From contig BEHN01000002.1 of NCBI GenBank assembly GCA_002898535.1, positions 1-64,000 on the forward strand: a DNA stretch of 64,000 bases, given 5' to 3'. Position 1 is the first letter of the stretch. Every line of letters starts with the position of its first letter. The notes beneath the pieces were generated by a model. The model made no database searches. It had not been told where the DNA came from and saw nothing but the letters and a program-made list of their open reading frames with translations. Below are positions 7,911 through 16,514 of this stretch, piece by piece. The translations under genes and the position numbers were made by a program. This DNA is from a bacterium HR11. Lineage in GTDB: Bacteria; Acidobacteriota; HRBIN11.

Positions 7911-8374
7911 GGGACTTCCCGGCCCTTCGTCTTCCAGAAGATGTCGTGAATCTGCCGGATCACGTCCAGGAGCTCCCGGGCGTGCTCGACGCTGACCTCC
8001 CGCTTGACCGTGGAGCACAGCTTGGCGGCCTTCCAGACGAGCTCGTGCAGGTTCGGGAATTCCTTGAGATGCTCCGCCTTGAAGTAGTCGGTCCACAGGA
8101 TCAGGATCTCCCGCTTCGCAATCTCGGCCTGCTGTTCCTTGATGGTGATGTACCGCGTCAGGGTGTTGAAGTAGGCGTGCTGGGCGGCCACGTCGTTCGA
8201 GGCCGGCGGCTTGAGGTCGACGATCTTCTGGGTGAGCTGGAGGACGGCTTCCGCCGCGATGCGGGCCGAGGCCGGGTCGTACACGCCGCAGGGGGCGTCG
8301 CAGTGGGCCTCGACCTCGGGGAGGGGTATCCGACGAAACAGGGATTCCGTCAGCTTTTTCAGGACCTTCTTCAT
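7892..8374 (-). CDS. sodN: Nickel superoxide dismutase
   Basis: The protein has 160 residues from ATG 8374 (MKKVLKKLTESLF). The nickel hook HCDAPCGVYDPASA begins at residue ~24. After cleavage of the leader, His1, Cys2 and Cys6 would bind nickel. The rest is the four-helix bundle (TRYITIKEQQAEIAKREILI, LHELVWKAAKLCSTVKREVS, HDIFWK). It dismutates superoxide to O2 and H2O2 without iron or manganese. Upstream codons to 8416 remain open but are unlikely to be used. Confidence 0.95.
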   Translation of the reverse strand: MKKVLKKLTESLFRRIPLPEVEAHCDAPCGVYDPASARIAAEAVLQLTQKIVDLKPPASNDVAAQHAYFNTLTRYITIKEQQAEIAKREILILWTDYFKAEHLKEFPNLHELVWKAAKLCSTVKREVSVEHARELLDVIRQIHDIFWKTKGREVPWYLAS

Positions 8375-8420
8375 GGGGTCGACCTCCGCAAAGCAATCTC
8401 TTCTGGGGGCGGTCATGCAT

Positions 8421-8936
8421 AGACGTAACGTTAGGATGGTGGGGCAGGGCGACGACGTTCCTCGATTCCGCCTCTCGTCATGCCATCCCGCTCGGGATGC
8501 AAAGTCACTCCACCCGGCCTACGATGGAAAGGCCGGTCCGACGCAATTCGACCGGACAAGGGGTACACGGGGTTATTTTACCAGAACGGTCCGATGCACT
8601 GAAAGTCCAGGACGCCGACACCGCTCTGCAGCCTATCTACGGGACGCGAGAACGGGATACGGGATGCGAGATTATCGGAAGGGCGTGGCTTGGGACCCCG
8701 GTCACGTCTGTTCCGACCCCCGGCCCGTCGGCAGAACGGCCAACATGGGTGATACTTCGGAACGCCGGCCGTGATACCGGCGTCCGCCATCCGGACACCG
8801 CCGGTCATGGCGGTGTCCAAAACCCCGAGCGCCTGCAGTCATGCGGGCGTCTGGACGGAGGCCGAACGGCCGGCAGGCGGCAGAAAGCGTAGGGGCGAGG
8901 ACGGAGCCGGGAGGCCTCCCGGCTCCTATCACCGAA
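8421..8936. other. Gene-free spacer, sodN to porin
   Basis: There is no convincing gene here. It holds small palindromes: CATCCCG-CTCGGGATG near 8486, ACACCGCC-GGTCAT-GGCGGTGT near 8796-8817, and a weak GATACGGGATGCGAGAT heptamer tract near 8653. These belong to the repeat families described elsewhere. The promoter of the sodN operon must lie at the left part but is not obvious. Confidence 0.5.
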
Positions 8937-10073
8937 TCAGAAGTCCACCTGGAAGCGGGTCAGCAGGAATTGGGCCGTCCCCACGTCCCGGCGGTCGGCC
9001 CGGACGTAGTTGACCTTCACGGCCGTGTGCCCGTTCAGGTACCAGTTCAGACCGACCGTCAGGTCCCCCAGCCGCCCGCCCCGGACATCCCGGTCGTCCA
9101 GGTCCAGCCGGGAGTACCGCACGGCGACCTCGACGGCGCCCGGTCCCCCGTCGGCCAGGCTCTTGCGAGGCTTGACCCGGTCGAAGACCCCGGCCGACGT
9201 CTTGTAGGCCCGGTGCTCCCCCGTCAGAAATACACTCGCATACACATAGTAGCCCGAAAACGTCACGTCCGGACCCGTGACCCGGTCCAGGGTCGTCGTG
9301 ATGTACTCGCCCTGGATGGAAAACGGCCCGAAGACGACGGCCCCCTCGGCCCCCAGCAGACGGGTCCCGTCGACCGAGATGTCCTTCGTGTCGGCCAAGT
9401 TGGGGGCGATGGAGACCTCCGGCCGGAGCCGGAACCGAATCGTGCCGCCGTGGGGTTTCCGCTGACTGAAGGCGACCCCCACGTGGACCAGACGACGGCC
9501 TTCTTCGCTATACCACGGCAGACCCGTCAGACGACCCGTCAGGCTGTACTCGCCGTCCCCCTCGCCGTTGCCGAAGCCGTCGGTGTCCCGAAACACGCCC
9601 GCCGCCCACGTCAGACGGCTCTTCAAGACGGCATTCCCGACCAGAAAGCCCGTGTTCCGGGCCGGCGCAAAGACGTTCGGCAGGGCCCGCTCGTTGAACG
9701 TGATGAATCGAGAACTCGTCAGCTCCTCCAGCGAGAAAGGCTCCTTGAAATGGCCGACCCGCAGGTGGCCCAGGACGGGAAGCCCCTTGAGGCCGACGTA
9801 CACGTCCGTGAAGCCGGCCTGGCCCCCGGCGAAGTCATACTCGGCCTTGAACTCGACCCACTTGTCCAGGCTCCCCTCGACGAACACCCGGGCCCGACGA
9901 AAGCGGGTCCCCGTCGTCAGGGGGCCGACCACGGGCTCGACGTCCCGGCCCGTGGCGACCCAGCTCCAGTCGTTCTGGATGCGGCCGCCGACCTTGACCT
10001 CGGCGGCCCCGGCGGTCAGGGGCCCCAGGACCCCCAGCCCGAGGGCAATGGCCAATACCTTGCGCACGCTCAT
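8937..10073 (-). CDS. OprO/OprP-type phosphate-selective porin
   Basis: The protein has 378 residues from ATG 10073, with GGAGG eight bases upstream. A signal peptide (VLAIALGLGVLGPLTAGAA) is followed by a beta-barrel typical of Porin_O_P: FRRARVFVEGSLDKWVEFKAEYDF, LGHLRVGHFKEPFSLEELTSS, FNERALPNVFAPARNTGF, and a C-terminal aromatic residue (FQVDF). It is the last gene of the pst cluster, 126 bp after phoU, which supports phosphate or other anion uptake across the outer membrane. Selectivity itself cannot be read from sequence. Confidence 0.88.
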   Translation of the reverse strand: MSVRKVLAIALGLGVLGPLTAGAAEVKVGGRIQNDWSWVATGRDVEPVVGPLTTGTRFRRARVFVEGSLDKWVEFKAEYDFAGGQAGFTDVYVGLKGLPVLGHLRVGHFKEPFSLEELTSSRFITFNERALPNVFAPARNTGFLVGNAVLKSRLTWAAGVFRDTDGFGNGEGDGEYSLTGRLTGLPWYSEEGRRLVHVGVAFSQRKPHGGTIRFRLRPEVSIAPNLADTKDISVDGTRLLGAEGAVVFGPFSIQGEYITTTLDRVTGPDVTFSGYYVYASVFLTGEHRAYKTSAGVFDRVKPRKSLADGGPGAVEVAVRYSRLDLDDRDVRGGRLGDLTVGLNWYLNGHTAVKVNYVRADRRDVGTAQFLLTRFQVDF

Positions 10074-10099
10074 CGTGAACCTCCGGTCAGCAATTGTCT

Positions 10100-10142
10100 C
10101 AGGCAGGTAGGCAGATGGGCAGGTCGGCAGATAGGCTGATGG
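10100..10142. repeat. GGCAG octamer array inside the pst operon (phoU/porin gap)
   Basis: Units GGCAGGTA, GGCAGATG, GGCAGGTC and GGCAGATA lie just upstream of the porin's ribosome-binding site. Confidence 0.8.
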
Positions 10143-10199
10143 AAGTCGAGCATCCAATCATCAGTTCTGCCTCTGCCCCTCTGCTTACCTCCCCACCGG

Positions 10200-10883
10200 C
10201 TAACCCGCATGAGACAAGGGCCCGTCCCCTCCCTGATGCTTGACGACTGTACCCGTCACCATGTAGACGACGTCTTCGGCGATGTTCGTCGAGAGGTCGG
10301 CGACCCGCTCGAGGTCCCGACTGATCAGGATCAGCCGCAGGGCCTGGTCGATGACGGCCGGGTTCTGCATCATGTAGGTCAACAGCTCCCGGATGACCTG
10401 GTCCCGGAGGTGGTCGACCAGGTCATCCATCCGGCAGACCCGGCGGGCCTGGTCCTCCTTGCCGTAGATGAAGGCGTCCAGGGCCAGGTCCAGCATCTGG
10501 CAGGCCAGCTCCTGCATCCGGGGGATGTCGACCAGGGGCTTGACGGGCGGCTGGCTCAGCAGGGCCCGGGCGTGGCCGACGATGTTGACGGCGTGGTCGC
10601 CGATCCGCTCCAGGTCGTTGTTGATCTTTAAGACCATCAGGATCGTCCGCAGGTCCCGGGCCTCGGGCTGGTGCAGGGCCAGGACCGTGGCGCACCGCTC
10701 GTCGATCTCGATCTCCAGCCGATTGACCGTCTCTTCCGTCTGGAGGACCCAGTCCAGCCGCCGGGGGTCCTGCCGGCGCAGGCCCTCGACGCTGGCCTCG
10801 ACCATCTCCCGGACCAAGCGGGCCATGTACAGGAGCCGCTCCCGAAGCTCCCGAAGGCGTCCTTGAAAAACAGTTACGCTCAT
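10200..10883 (-). CDS. phoU: Phosphate signalling protein PhoU
   Basis: The protein has 227 residues forming two three-helix bundles, each with the metal-binding signature: NNDLERIGDHAVNIV (~88-102) and SRDLERVADLSTNIAEDV (~188-205). PhoU couples Pst activity to the PhoR-type kinase. The start ATG 10883 has GAGGAGG upstream. It lies between pstB and the porin, separated from each by a repeat array. No phoB/phoR pair is in the window. Confidence 0.95.
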   Translation of the reverse strand: MSVTVFQGRLRELRERLLYMARLVREMVEASVEGLRRQDPRRLDWVLQTEETVNRLEIEIDERCATVLALHQPEARDLRTILMVLKINNDLERIGDHAVNIVGHARALLSQPPVKPLVDIPRMQELACQMLDLALDAFIYGKEDQARRVCRMDDLVDHLRDQVIRELLTYMMQNPAVIDQALRLILISRDLERVADLSTNIAEDVVYMVTGTVVKHQGGDGPLSHAG

Positions 10884-10965
10884 GAATTACCTCCTCATCG
10901 GGTGTCGGGTCTTCCCCGAATCACCGGACGCTCGACCCCCGGCACCCCGATTTTTCCAACTCTCC

Positions 10966-11057
10966 CTCCCTGCCCATCTGCCCATCTGCCTACCTGCCTT
11001 CTGCCTATCTGCCGACTACCCATCTGCCCATCCGCCGACTGCCCATCTGCCTCTACC
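10966..11057. repeat. CTGCC octamer array between pstB and phoU
   Basis: About ten units (CATCTGCC, TACCTGCC, TATCTGCC, GACTACCC, CATCCGCC) are the reverse complement of the GGCAG family and end 3 bp before the pstB stop codon. The array may reduce expression of phoU and the porin relative to pstB. Confidence 0.85.
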
Positions 11058-11059
11058 TT

Positions 11060-11863
11060 TTAACCGAACCGACCCGTGATGTAAGCCTCCGTCGTCGAAC
11101 AGCGGGGCCGGGTAAAGAGGTCTTGCGTCTTCTGGAATTCCACGAGGCGTCCCAGATAGAAGAAGGCGGCATAGTCGGAAATTCGAGCGGCCTGCTGGAT
11201 GTTGTGGGTAACGATGACGATGGTATAGCGGTCCTTCAACTCGACCAAAAGGTCCTCGATGCGGGTCGTAGCGATGGGGTCCAGGGAAGACGTCGGTTCG
11301 TCCAACAGGAGGACCTCCGGCTCGACGGCCAGGACCCGAGCGATGCAGAGCCGCTGTTGCTGACCGCCCGAGAGGGTCGTCGCCGGTGCATGGAGTTTGT
11401 CCCGGACTTCATCCCACAGGGCCGCTTGACGGAGGGCCTGCTCGACGCTTTCGGCCAAGTCGCGGCGCCGGCCGTTGATGCGCAAACCCCAGGCAATGTT
11501 TTCCCAGATCGACTTGGGGAAGGGGTTGGGCTTCTGAAAGACCATCCCGACGCGTCGGCGGACCTCGATAGGGTCTAAGTCGTAGAGGCTCCGGTCCTCC
11601 AGACGGATGTCGCCGGTCATGCGGAACCCCGGGATGAGGTCGTTCATCCGGTTCAGGCACCGGATGAAGGTGCTCTTGCCGCATCCCGACGGGCCGATGA
11701 TGGCCGTGATCCGCCGTCGAGGAATGCCAAAGGAGATATCGGCCAGGGCCTGGAAGGACCGGTACCACGCCGATAGCTCCCGGACCTCGACGGCGACGGG
11801 CTCCGACGGCTCCACCACATACGGCTCGCCGACGGGGATGTCCTTGGTCTCCAGGCCGTTCAT
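11060..11863 (-). CDS. pstB: Phosphate ABC transporter ATPase
   Basis: The protein has 267 residues. Walker A is [10 protein letters not shown], then [21 protein letters not shown] (PstB-specific), signature [16 protein letters not shown], Walker [14 protein letters not shown] and switch [18 protein letters not shown]. It energises phosphate import with PstA and PstC. ATG 11863 overlaps the pstA stop (ATGA). A ~98-bp segment of its 3' region is duplicated as a remnant at 15571-15668. Confidence 0.97.
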   Translation of the reverse strand: MNGLETKDIPVGEPYVVEPSEPVAVEVRELSAWYRSFQALADISFGIPRRRITAIIGPSGCGKSTFIRCLNRMNDLIPGFRMTGDIRLEDRSLYDLDPIEVRRRVGMVFQKPNPFPKSIWENIAWGLRINGRRRDLAESVEQALRQAALWDEVRDKLHAPATTLSGGQQQRLCIARVLAVEPEVLLLDEPTSSLDPIATTRIEDLLVELKDRYTIVIVTHNIQQAARISDYAAFFYLGRLVEFQKTQDLFTRPRCSTTEAYITGRFG

Positions 11864-12747
11864 ATCTCCAGCCTCCGCTGAAATCGGTGTCGGAGATAGA
11901 TCGCCGTCGCGTTCATCAGGAGCAAGACGGCTAAGAGGACGAGGATGCCGGCCGCCGCATTCACGTGAAACCCCTTCTGGGGTCGGGAAATCCAGTTGAA
12001 GATTTGAATCGGCAGGACCGTGAAGGGCGTCCGCAGGCCTTCCGGGGACAGGGGCGGCAGGAAAGCGATATAGGTCAGGGCCCCGATCGTAATCAGGGGG
12101 GCCGTCTCCCCGATGGCCCGGGAGAGGGCCAGGATCGTCCCCGTCAGGATGCCCGGCAGGGCCAGGGGCAGGACGTGGTCCCGAATGACCTGCCAACGGG
12201 TCCCGCCGAGAGCATACGCCGCTTCTCGGATGGAGGCCGGCACCGAGTGAATCGCCTCCCGGGCCGCCAGGACGACGATGGGCAGGACCAGCAGGCTCAT
12301 CGTCAGGGCCCCCGATAGGACGCTCCGGCCGTTCGTGACCGGGAAGAGGGCCCGGACAAAAATCTCCAGGCCCAATAGTCCATAGATGATGGAGGGGACG
12401 GCCGCCAGGTTGGCGACGTTGACCTCGACCCACCGGGACCACCACGTCCGGCCCGCATATTCCTCCAGGTAGATAGCCGCTCCGACGCCCAGGGGAAACG
12501 CCACCAGGGCCGTCAGGACCAGAAGCCACAGGGAGCCGACCAGGGCCGACAGGATGCCGGCTTGCTCGGGCCGCCGGGACGGGTAGGAAGTCAGAAACTC
12601 CCAGCTCAGCCGGGGCAAACCATCGAGGCCCACGTCGATGAGGAGGACGGCCAGGACGAGAAGCCCCGACAGGGTCGCCCCCAGCCCGACCCAATGGAGC
12701 GCTCGGTCCAGGATACGTTCCCGCTTGGACCGCCGCATCGGCTTCAT
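11860..12747 (-). CDS. pstA: Phosphate ABC transporter permease PstA
   Basis: The protein has 295 residues and six membrane segments. The ABC-permease EAA-like loop is [27 protein letters not shown], followed by [20 protein letters not shown]; the PstA-typical [23 protein letters not shown] is near the N-terminus. The start is ATG 12747 or 12738. It lies 81 bp after pstC and overlaps pstB by 4 bp. Confidence 0.95.
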   Translation of the reverse strand: MKPMRRSKRERILDRALHWVGLGATLSGLLVLAVLLIDVGLDGLPRLSWEFLTSYPSRRPEQAGILSALVGSLWLLVLTALVAFPLGVGAAIYLEEYAGRTWWSRWVEVNVANLAAVPSIIYGLLGLEIFVRALFPVTNGRSVLSGALTMSLLVLPIVVLAAREAIHSVPASIREAAYALGGTRWQVIRDHVLPLALPGILTGTILALSRAIGETAPLITIGALTYIAFLPPLSPEGLRTPFTVLPIQIFNWISRPQKGFHVNAAAGILVLLAVLLLMNATAIYLRHRFQRRLEI

Positions 12748-12828
12748 CTCCGCACACAGCCGTTAGGTCCGTGAAGATAGCGTCGGGACATTCTTTCCCA
12801 CATCCCGCCGACCCGTCAGACGATCCCC

Positions 12829-13755
12829 TCACCGGAAGGTCTCCCGGAATCGCCGGGCGTACGCATGACTGAAGACGTTAAAGACCAGCGTCATCAGGAA
12901 GAGGACGAAACCGACGGCGAAGATCGTCCGAAACTCGATGGAACCCGTCGGTGTGTCTCCCAGGCTGACCTGCACGATGTAGGCCGTCATCGTCTCGATA
13001 GGGACGAGGGGATTCAGCGTCAGCCGGGGATTCATCCCGGCGGCGATGGCGACGATCATCGTCTCCCCGACGGCCCGGGAGATGCCCAATAGGAGAGCGC
13101 TCAGGATCCCCGACCGGGCCGCCGGGACGACGACCCCCAGGACGACCTGACGACGGCTGGCCCCCAGGGCGTAAGCCGCCTCCCGGAGAGAGCGGGGTAC
13201 GACGTAGAGGGCGTCCTCGCTGAGCGAGGCGACCGTCGGGATGACCATGACCCCCAGGACGAGCCCAGCAGAAAGGGCGTTCAAGCCGGCGATGGAGGGT
13301 ATCAGCTTCCGCAAGAGGGGCGTGACCAACGACAGGGCGAAATACCCGTACACGACCGTGGGGATCCCGGCCAAGACCTCCAGGGCCGGCTTCAAGACCC
13401 GCCGGGTCCCCTCGGGGCAGTACTCACTCAGATAGATAGCCGCCAAGAGACCTACCGGTAGGGCCATGCCCAAAGCAATCCCCGTCGTCAGCAAGGTCCC
13501 GACCACCAGGGGGAGGACCCCAAAGTGCTTCTCCGCAAACAGGGGCGTCCACTGGGTGTCCGTCAGGAATTCTCGAATCGGTACGACCCGAAAGAAAGCG
13601 ACGGTCTCAAAGATCAAGACGGCGACGATCCCCACCGTCGTCAGGACCGCCACGGAGGCGCAACCGGCCAAGACGACTTCTACCAGCTTCTCACCCCACC
13701 GGCGGCGCCGCACGGCCACCCGCCGGGGGATGCCCTCGACCCGTACATGCATCAT
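12829..13755 (-). CDS. pstC: Phosphate ABC transporter permease PstC
   Basis: The protein has 308 residues and six membrane segments. Diagnostic stretches are [74 protein letters not shown] and [17 protein letters not shown]. It pairs with PstA in the inner membrane. The 167-bp gap after pstS holds no recognisable gene and is the likely place for differential expression of pstS over the rest of the operon. Confidence 0.95.
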   Translation of the reverse strand: MMHVRVEGIPRRVAVRRRRWGEKLVEVVLAGCASVAVLTTVGIVAVLIFETVAFFRVVPIREFLTDTQWTPLFAEKHFGVLPLVVGTLLTTGIALGMALPVGLLAAIYLSEYCPEGTRRVLKPALEVLAGIPTVVYGYFALSLVTPLLRKLIPSIAGLNALSAGLVLGVMVIPTVASLSEDALYVVPRSLREAAYALGASRRQVVLGVVVPAARSGILSALLLGISRAVGETMIVAIAAGMNPRLTLNPLVPIETMTAYIVQVSLGDTPTGSIEFRTIFAVGFVLFLMTLVFNVFSHAYARRFRETFR

Positions 13756-13922
13756 CGACCCCCAAAAGCCGCACCGGCCGTCGAGCCACCCCAGCTACGG
13801 GGCCCTTCCGTGGAGAAAGTGGTGCGCCCGGACCCAGGGGCGGCCCGGGGCGCATCCACGCATGGAGGGTCGCTGGCTACTTCTCCGACGCGCAAGGGGG
13901 GAGGAGGTCTTAAACCAGGTGG

Positions 13923-14963
13923 CTACGGATTCTTCTCCGCGGACTCCCGGAGCAGGAGGTCCTTCAAGGACACGCCGACCTGCGAACCGTGACCGCCGAA
14001 GACCGACCCGTATACGCGTCGCTGGAACCGTTGTAACGCCAAGCGGTAAACCTCATCGGTCAACGGGATATAGCCGACTTCCCGGACCAGCGATCGGGCG
14101 TTCGACGGCGTCAGGTAAAACTCGACAAAGGCCCGGACCTCCGGCCGCTCGACGGACTTCTTGCTCACGTAGATGAAAATAGGCCGGGACAGGGGCTGAT
14201 AAGTCCCGTTCATCACGGTCTCAAAGGTCGGCTGGATGCAACCCTTACCGTTGTCGGGGTTTTCATCGTCGATGGCGACCAGCTTGAGTTTGTCTCGGTT
14301 CTGCTCGTAGTAAGCGACCCCGAAGAACCCCAGGGCCAAGCGGTCCGACGCCACGCCTTGCACGAGCACGTTGTCGTCTTCACTGGCCATGTAGTCGCCC
14401 CGGCTACTGTGCTCCTTGCCGACGATGGCCTCGGTGAAGTAGTCATAGGTCCCGGAGTCCGTACCCGGCCCGTACAGATGGAGCTCCTCGTCCGGCCAGC
14501 CCGGCCGCACTTGACTCCACCGGGTGACCCGACCCTGGGCCTCCGGCTCCCAGATCTTCTTGAGTTCCCGGACGGTCATGCAGGCCGCCCACGTGTTCTT
14601 GGGGTTGACGACGACGGCCAGGCCGTCAAAGGCCACGGGAAGTTCGATATAGTCGATGCCGTTCTGCCGACAGAGCTCGACCTCGGACGGCTTGATGGGC
14701 CGGGAGGCGTCGCTGATATCCGTCTCGCCCCGGCAGAACTTTTTGAAACCGCCGCCCGTGCCCGAGATGCCGACGGTCACCTTGACGCCGGGATGCCTCT
14801 TCTGGAACTCCTCGGCCATCGCCTCCGTGATGGGAAACACCGTGCTGGAGCCGTCGATCAGGATGGTCCCCGACAGCTTCGGGGCCTGACCCCGAACGGG
14901 AACAATCAGCCCGACGGCCAGCCATCCCAGTCCCAGGAATGTCATCATCGTTCGACCTCGCAT
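13923..14963 (-). CDS. pstS: Phosphate-binding protein PstS
   Basis: The protein has 346 residues from ATG 14963, chosen because GGAGGTCGAT lies immediately before it; the upstream ATG 14975 is inside that Shine-Dalgarno. A signal peptide ([20 protein letters not shown]) precedes the phosphate-binding residues in [17 protein letters not shown], the [25 protein letters not shown] loop and [13 protein letters not shown]. It is the periplasmic receptor of the Pst system and first gene of the operon, with a Pho-box-like operator 60-100 bp upstream. Confidence 0.96.
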   Translation of the reverse strand: MRGRTMMTFLGLGWLAVGLIVPVRGQAPKLSGTILIDGSSTVFPITEAMAEEFQKRHPGVKVTVGISGTGGGFKKFCRGETDISDASRPIKPSEVELCRQNGIDYIELPVAFDGLAVVVNPKNTWAACMTVRELKKIWEPEAQGRVTRWSQVRPGWPDEELHLYGPGTDSGTYDYFTEAIVGKEHSSRGDYMASEDDNVLVQGVASDRLALGFFGVAYYEQNRDKLKLVAIDDENPDNGKGCIQPTFETVMNGTYQPLSRPIFIYVSKKSVERPEVRAFVEFYLTPSNARSLVREVGYIPLTDEVYRLALQRFQRRVYGSVFGGHGSQVGVSLKDLLLRESAEKNP

Positions 14964-15026
14964 ATCGACCTCCACATCAGGATCGCAGGCCTCTGGCCTG
15001 CCTGGACCCGATCGTAGGCCACCCCC

Positions 15027-15064
15027 ATTAACAGCCCGTTAACGCCAGGTTAAGGCTGGGTTAA
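15027..15064 (-). promoter_or_regulatory. Pho-box-like operator: four TTAAC repeats at exact 11-bp spacing
   Basis: On the plus strand [G/A]TTAA begins at 15027, 15038, 15049 and 15060, so on the coding strand TTAAC (TTAAT in the distal unit) repeats every 11 bp upstream of pstS. An 11-bp period of direct repeats is the geometry of PhoB/PhoP-family sites. The repeats are AT-containing islands in a GC-rich spacer. A PhoB-type activator is inferred. Confidence 0.8.
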
Positions 15065-15069
15065 GAGCA

Positions 15070-15116
15070 GGGATGGGCAGGTCGGCCGATGGGCAGTCGG
15101 CCGGTCGGGCGACGGG
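15070..15116. repeat. GGCAG/GGCCG octamer array upstream of the Pho box
   Basis: Units GGCAGGTC, GGCCGATG, GGCAGTC, GGCCGGTC and GGGCGACG grade into the REP-like module to the right. Confidence 0.75.
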
Positions 15117-15228
15117 CGTCGATCCCCGGAACACCGGCCGTCATGCCGAGGGCTTCCGGAGAGAGCCCGCCGTCCTGCGGGCGTCATCTTCATGAACCGC
15201 CCGTCCTGGCCGGGTCATCCGGAGGAAG
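15108..15228 (-). repeat. REP-like palindromic module, copy 1
   Basis: Its reverse complement runs GGATGACCCGGCC..., through CGGCATGACGGCCGG, to CGACGCCCGTCGCC. It matches the module at 35771-35892 over ~115 bp and is shared in truncated form at 16002-16092. Confidence 0.75.
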
Positions 15229-15229
15229 C

Positions 15230-15304
15230 TTGAAACATCGAGATCGCCGGGTCACCGTTTTCCCGGATGGGAACCGCATTTCTCCCAACCGAACGGCTCT
15301 GTTA
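15230..15304 (+). repeat. R75 module, forward orientation
   Basis: It begins TTGAAACATCG and ends CCGAACGGCTCTGTTATC. It is head-to-head with the next copy and shares the centre CTGTTATCAG. Confidence 0.75.
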
Positions 15305-15376
15305 TCAGAGCGGTTCGGTCCGTGAGAATGGCGTCAAATCGACCTTTCCCACCGCCCGGGAAGCACGATGTTTCAA
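15303..15376 (-). repeat. R75 module, reverse orientation
   Basis: It begins ATCAGAGCGGTTCGG and ends ACGATGTTTCAAG, then runs into GATGCGG heptamers (15377-15415). It forms an inverted pair with the copy at 15493. Confidence 0.75.
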
Positions 15377-15492
15377 GGATACGGGATGCGAGATGCGGGA
15401 TGCGGGAACCCGAGGGGCTTGGGGCCTCGGGGACGGCTTTTCCCGTCCCGCGGCCCTATCGGCCGACGGCCGACCGGCCCATCGGCCGAATG
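15377..15492. repeat. Cargo between inverted R75 copies: GATGCGG heptamers plus GGCCGAC array
   Basis: Heptamers GATACGG, GATGCGA, GATGCGG and GATGCGG are followed by a GGACGGCTTTTCCCG segment and by GGCCGACG/GGCCGACC/GGCCCATC units. A similar order recurs after the R75 at 21181. Confidence 0.7.
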
Positions 15493-15568
15493 CTTGAAAA
15501 ATCGTCCTTCTCAGAGTATCGGAAAAGCTGAATTCATGGGGATTTTCCCGATCCGAACGGTTCTGTTA
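15493..15568 (+). repeat. R75 module, forward orientation
   Basis: It runs from GCTTGAAAAATCG to CCGAACGGTTCTGTTA. Its outer end touches the pstB remnant. Confidence 0.75.
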
Positions 15569-15570
15569 AG

Positions 15571-15668
15571 AAGAAGGCGGTGTGGTCGGAAATTCGGGCG
15601 GCCTGCTGGACGTTGTGGGTAACGATGACGATGGTATAGCGGTCCCTCAGCTCGACCAGAAGGTCCTT
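15571..15668 (-). pseudogene. Remnant of pstB 3' region
   Basis: About 98 bp resemble pstB positions ~11160-11256 at roughly 90% by eye and still encode [16 protein letters not shown] and [17 protein letters not shown], in a frame that ends in R75 sequence. The fragment lacks start, Walker motifs and normal C-terminus. It sits between an R75 outer end and an E2 MITE, suggesting capture or duplication. Confidence 0.85.
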
Positions 15669-15685
15669 GTGCTTTGAACTCGTCT

Positions 15686-15859
15686 GGCTCTGTTGCCATC
15701 CCTGCGCCATCGTCTCAAAGCCCCCCGCGGCGTCCATCCCATCCGAACGCCGGGCGTCATCCCGGCGTCCCTCGGTCCCGGTACCGCCGGTGACGGCGGC
15801 GTCCATCCCATATGGCCTCCGGGCCTTTCCAGAAGCTTGAAGAGGAGGTCAACAGAGCC
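15686..15859. mobile_element. E2 MITE, 174 bp
   Basis: The left end is GGCTCTGTTGCCATCC and the right end GAGGTCAACAGAGCC (inverse GGCTCTGTTGACCTC). The interior contains CGCCGGGCGTCATCCCGGCG and GCCGCCGGTGACGGCGGCG palindromes. The interior is shared with the copy at 41911. It has no coding capacity. Confidence 0.75.
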
Positions 15860-15926
15860 AACTCATCTCAAAACTCCATGTGTTAGGATGACCCCGGAAT
15901 TCCTTGGCTGGGACGGGGGGTGAAAC

Positions 15927-16001
15927 ATGGCGTTCCGGGAGCTGAGTGATAAGCAGTGGGCTTTCATCGAGCCCCTACTCCCCCGAAGGCCCGGACGGTG
16001 C
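15927..16001 (+). pseudogene. IS5-family transposase fragment (N-terminus only)
   Basis: The first ~24 codons (MAFRELSDKQWAFIEPLLPR) are the classic start of IS5-family (IS402/IS1031-like) transposases. Similarity ends abruptly at a REP-like module at ~16002, so helix and DDE regions are missing. It lies 68 bp right of an E2 MITE whose ends could have been recognised by such a transposase. Confidence 0.8.
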
Positions 16002-16155
16002 ATGAGGAGGACGCCCGCAGGACGGCGGGCTCTCTACGGAAGCCACCGGCGTGACGGCCGGTGGACCGGGGATCGACGCCCGTCGCCCGACCGGCCGACC
16101 TGCCCATCGGCCCATCTGCCAACCTGCCGACCTGCCGACTGCCCATCGGCCGAAT
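16002..16155 (+). repeat. Truncated REP-like module plus CTGCC array
   Basis: GACGCCCGCAGGACGGCGGG, then CACCGGCGTGACGGCCGGTG, then CGACGCCCGTCGCCCGACC, then octamers CATCGGCC, CATCTGCC, AACCTGCC and GACCTGCC, leading directly into R75. Confidence 0.75.
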
Positions 16156-16231
16156 GCTTGAAACATCGTGCTTCCCGGGGGATGGGAAAGGTTGTTCCGA
16201 CGCCATCCTCACGAACCGAACGGCTCGGTTG
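16156..16231 (+). repeat. R75 module, forward orientation
   Basis: It runs from GCTTGAAACATCGTGCTTCC to CCGAACGGCTCGGTTG and is followed by a GGTCCAC heptamer array (16232-16285: GGTCCAC, GGTCCAC, GGTCCAT, GGTCTAT, GGTCTGT). Confidence 0.75.
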
Positions 16232-16348
16232 AGTCTATGGTCCACGGTCCACGGTCCATGGTCTATGGTCTGTGGTCTGCCCCTGGCGGAGGTTGACGCC
16301 CGTCGTCGAGAGGATTAGGATTAAATCAAAGAGGAGTCGTGGGTGAGC

Positions 16349-16425
16349 GCGCCTGTAGCTCAGTTGGATAGAGCGTTGGCCTCCGGAGCCAGAGGTCGGG
16401 GGTTCGAATCCCTCCAGGCGCGCCA
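16349..16425 (+). tRNA. tRNA-Arg (anticodon CCG)
   Basis: The 77-nt cloverleaf has acceptor GCGCCTG pairing with CAGGCGC, D-arm GCTCAGTTGGATAGAGC, anticodon loop CTCCGGA (CCG reads CGG), T-arm GGGGGTTCGAATCCCTC, discriminator G and encoded CCA. CGG is a common Arg codon in this genome. Confidence 0.97.
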
Positions 16426-16434
16426 TTCTTTTAT

Positions 16435-16509
16435 GTCAGCGCCGTTTGGTTCGTGAAAAGCCGGATGGATTCAGCCTTTCCGACCCTTCGGGGCGGACGA
16501 TTTTTCAAG
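16435..16509 (-). repeat. R75 module, reverse orientation, after tRNA-Arg
   Basis: It begins GTCAGCGCCGTTTGGTTCG and ends GACGATTTTTCAAGCC, then meets CGG octamers (16515-16560). With the forward copy at 17071 it flanks tRNA-Lys. Confidence 0.75.
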
Positions 16510-16514
16510 CCAAG

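Noticed and set aside
8211-8774. Plus-strand frame crossing the sodN 5' end
   Set aside because: Starts inside sodN antisense and passes into repeat-bearing spacer; no ribosome-binding site or domain.
10966-11057. CRISPR array candidates among the regular repeats
   Set aside because: Units are 7-9 nt with no 20-50-nt unique spacers and no cas genes; they are short tandem arrays.
13756-13922. Extra gene or attenuator between pstS and pstC
   Set aside because: I see only weak stems and no frame; a regulatory role is possible but not supported.
16235-16426. Small minus-strand protein beginning MARLEGFEPPTSGSGG
   Set aside because: This is the well-known spurious translation of the tRNA-Arg gene on the opposite strand.
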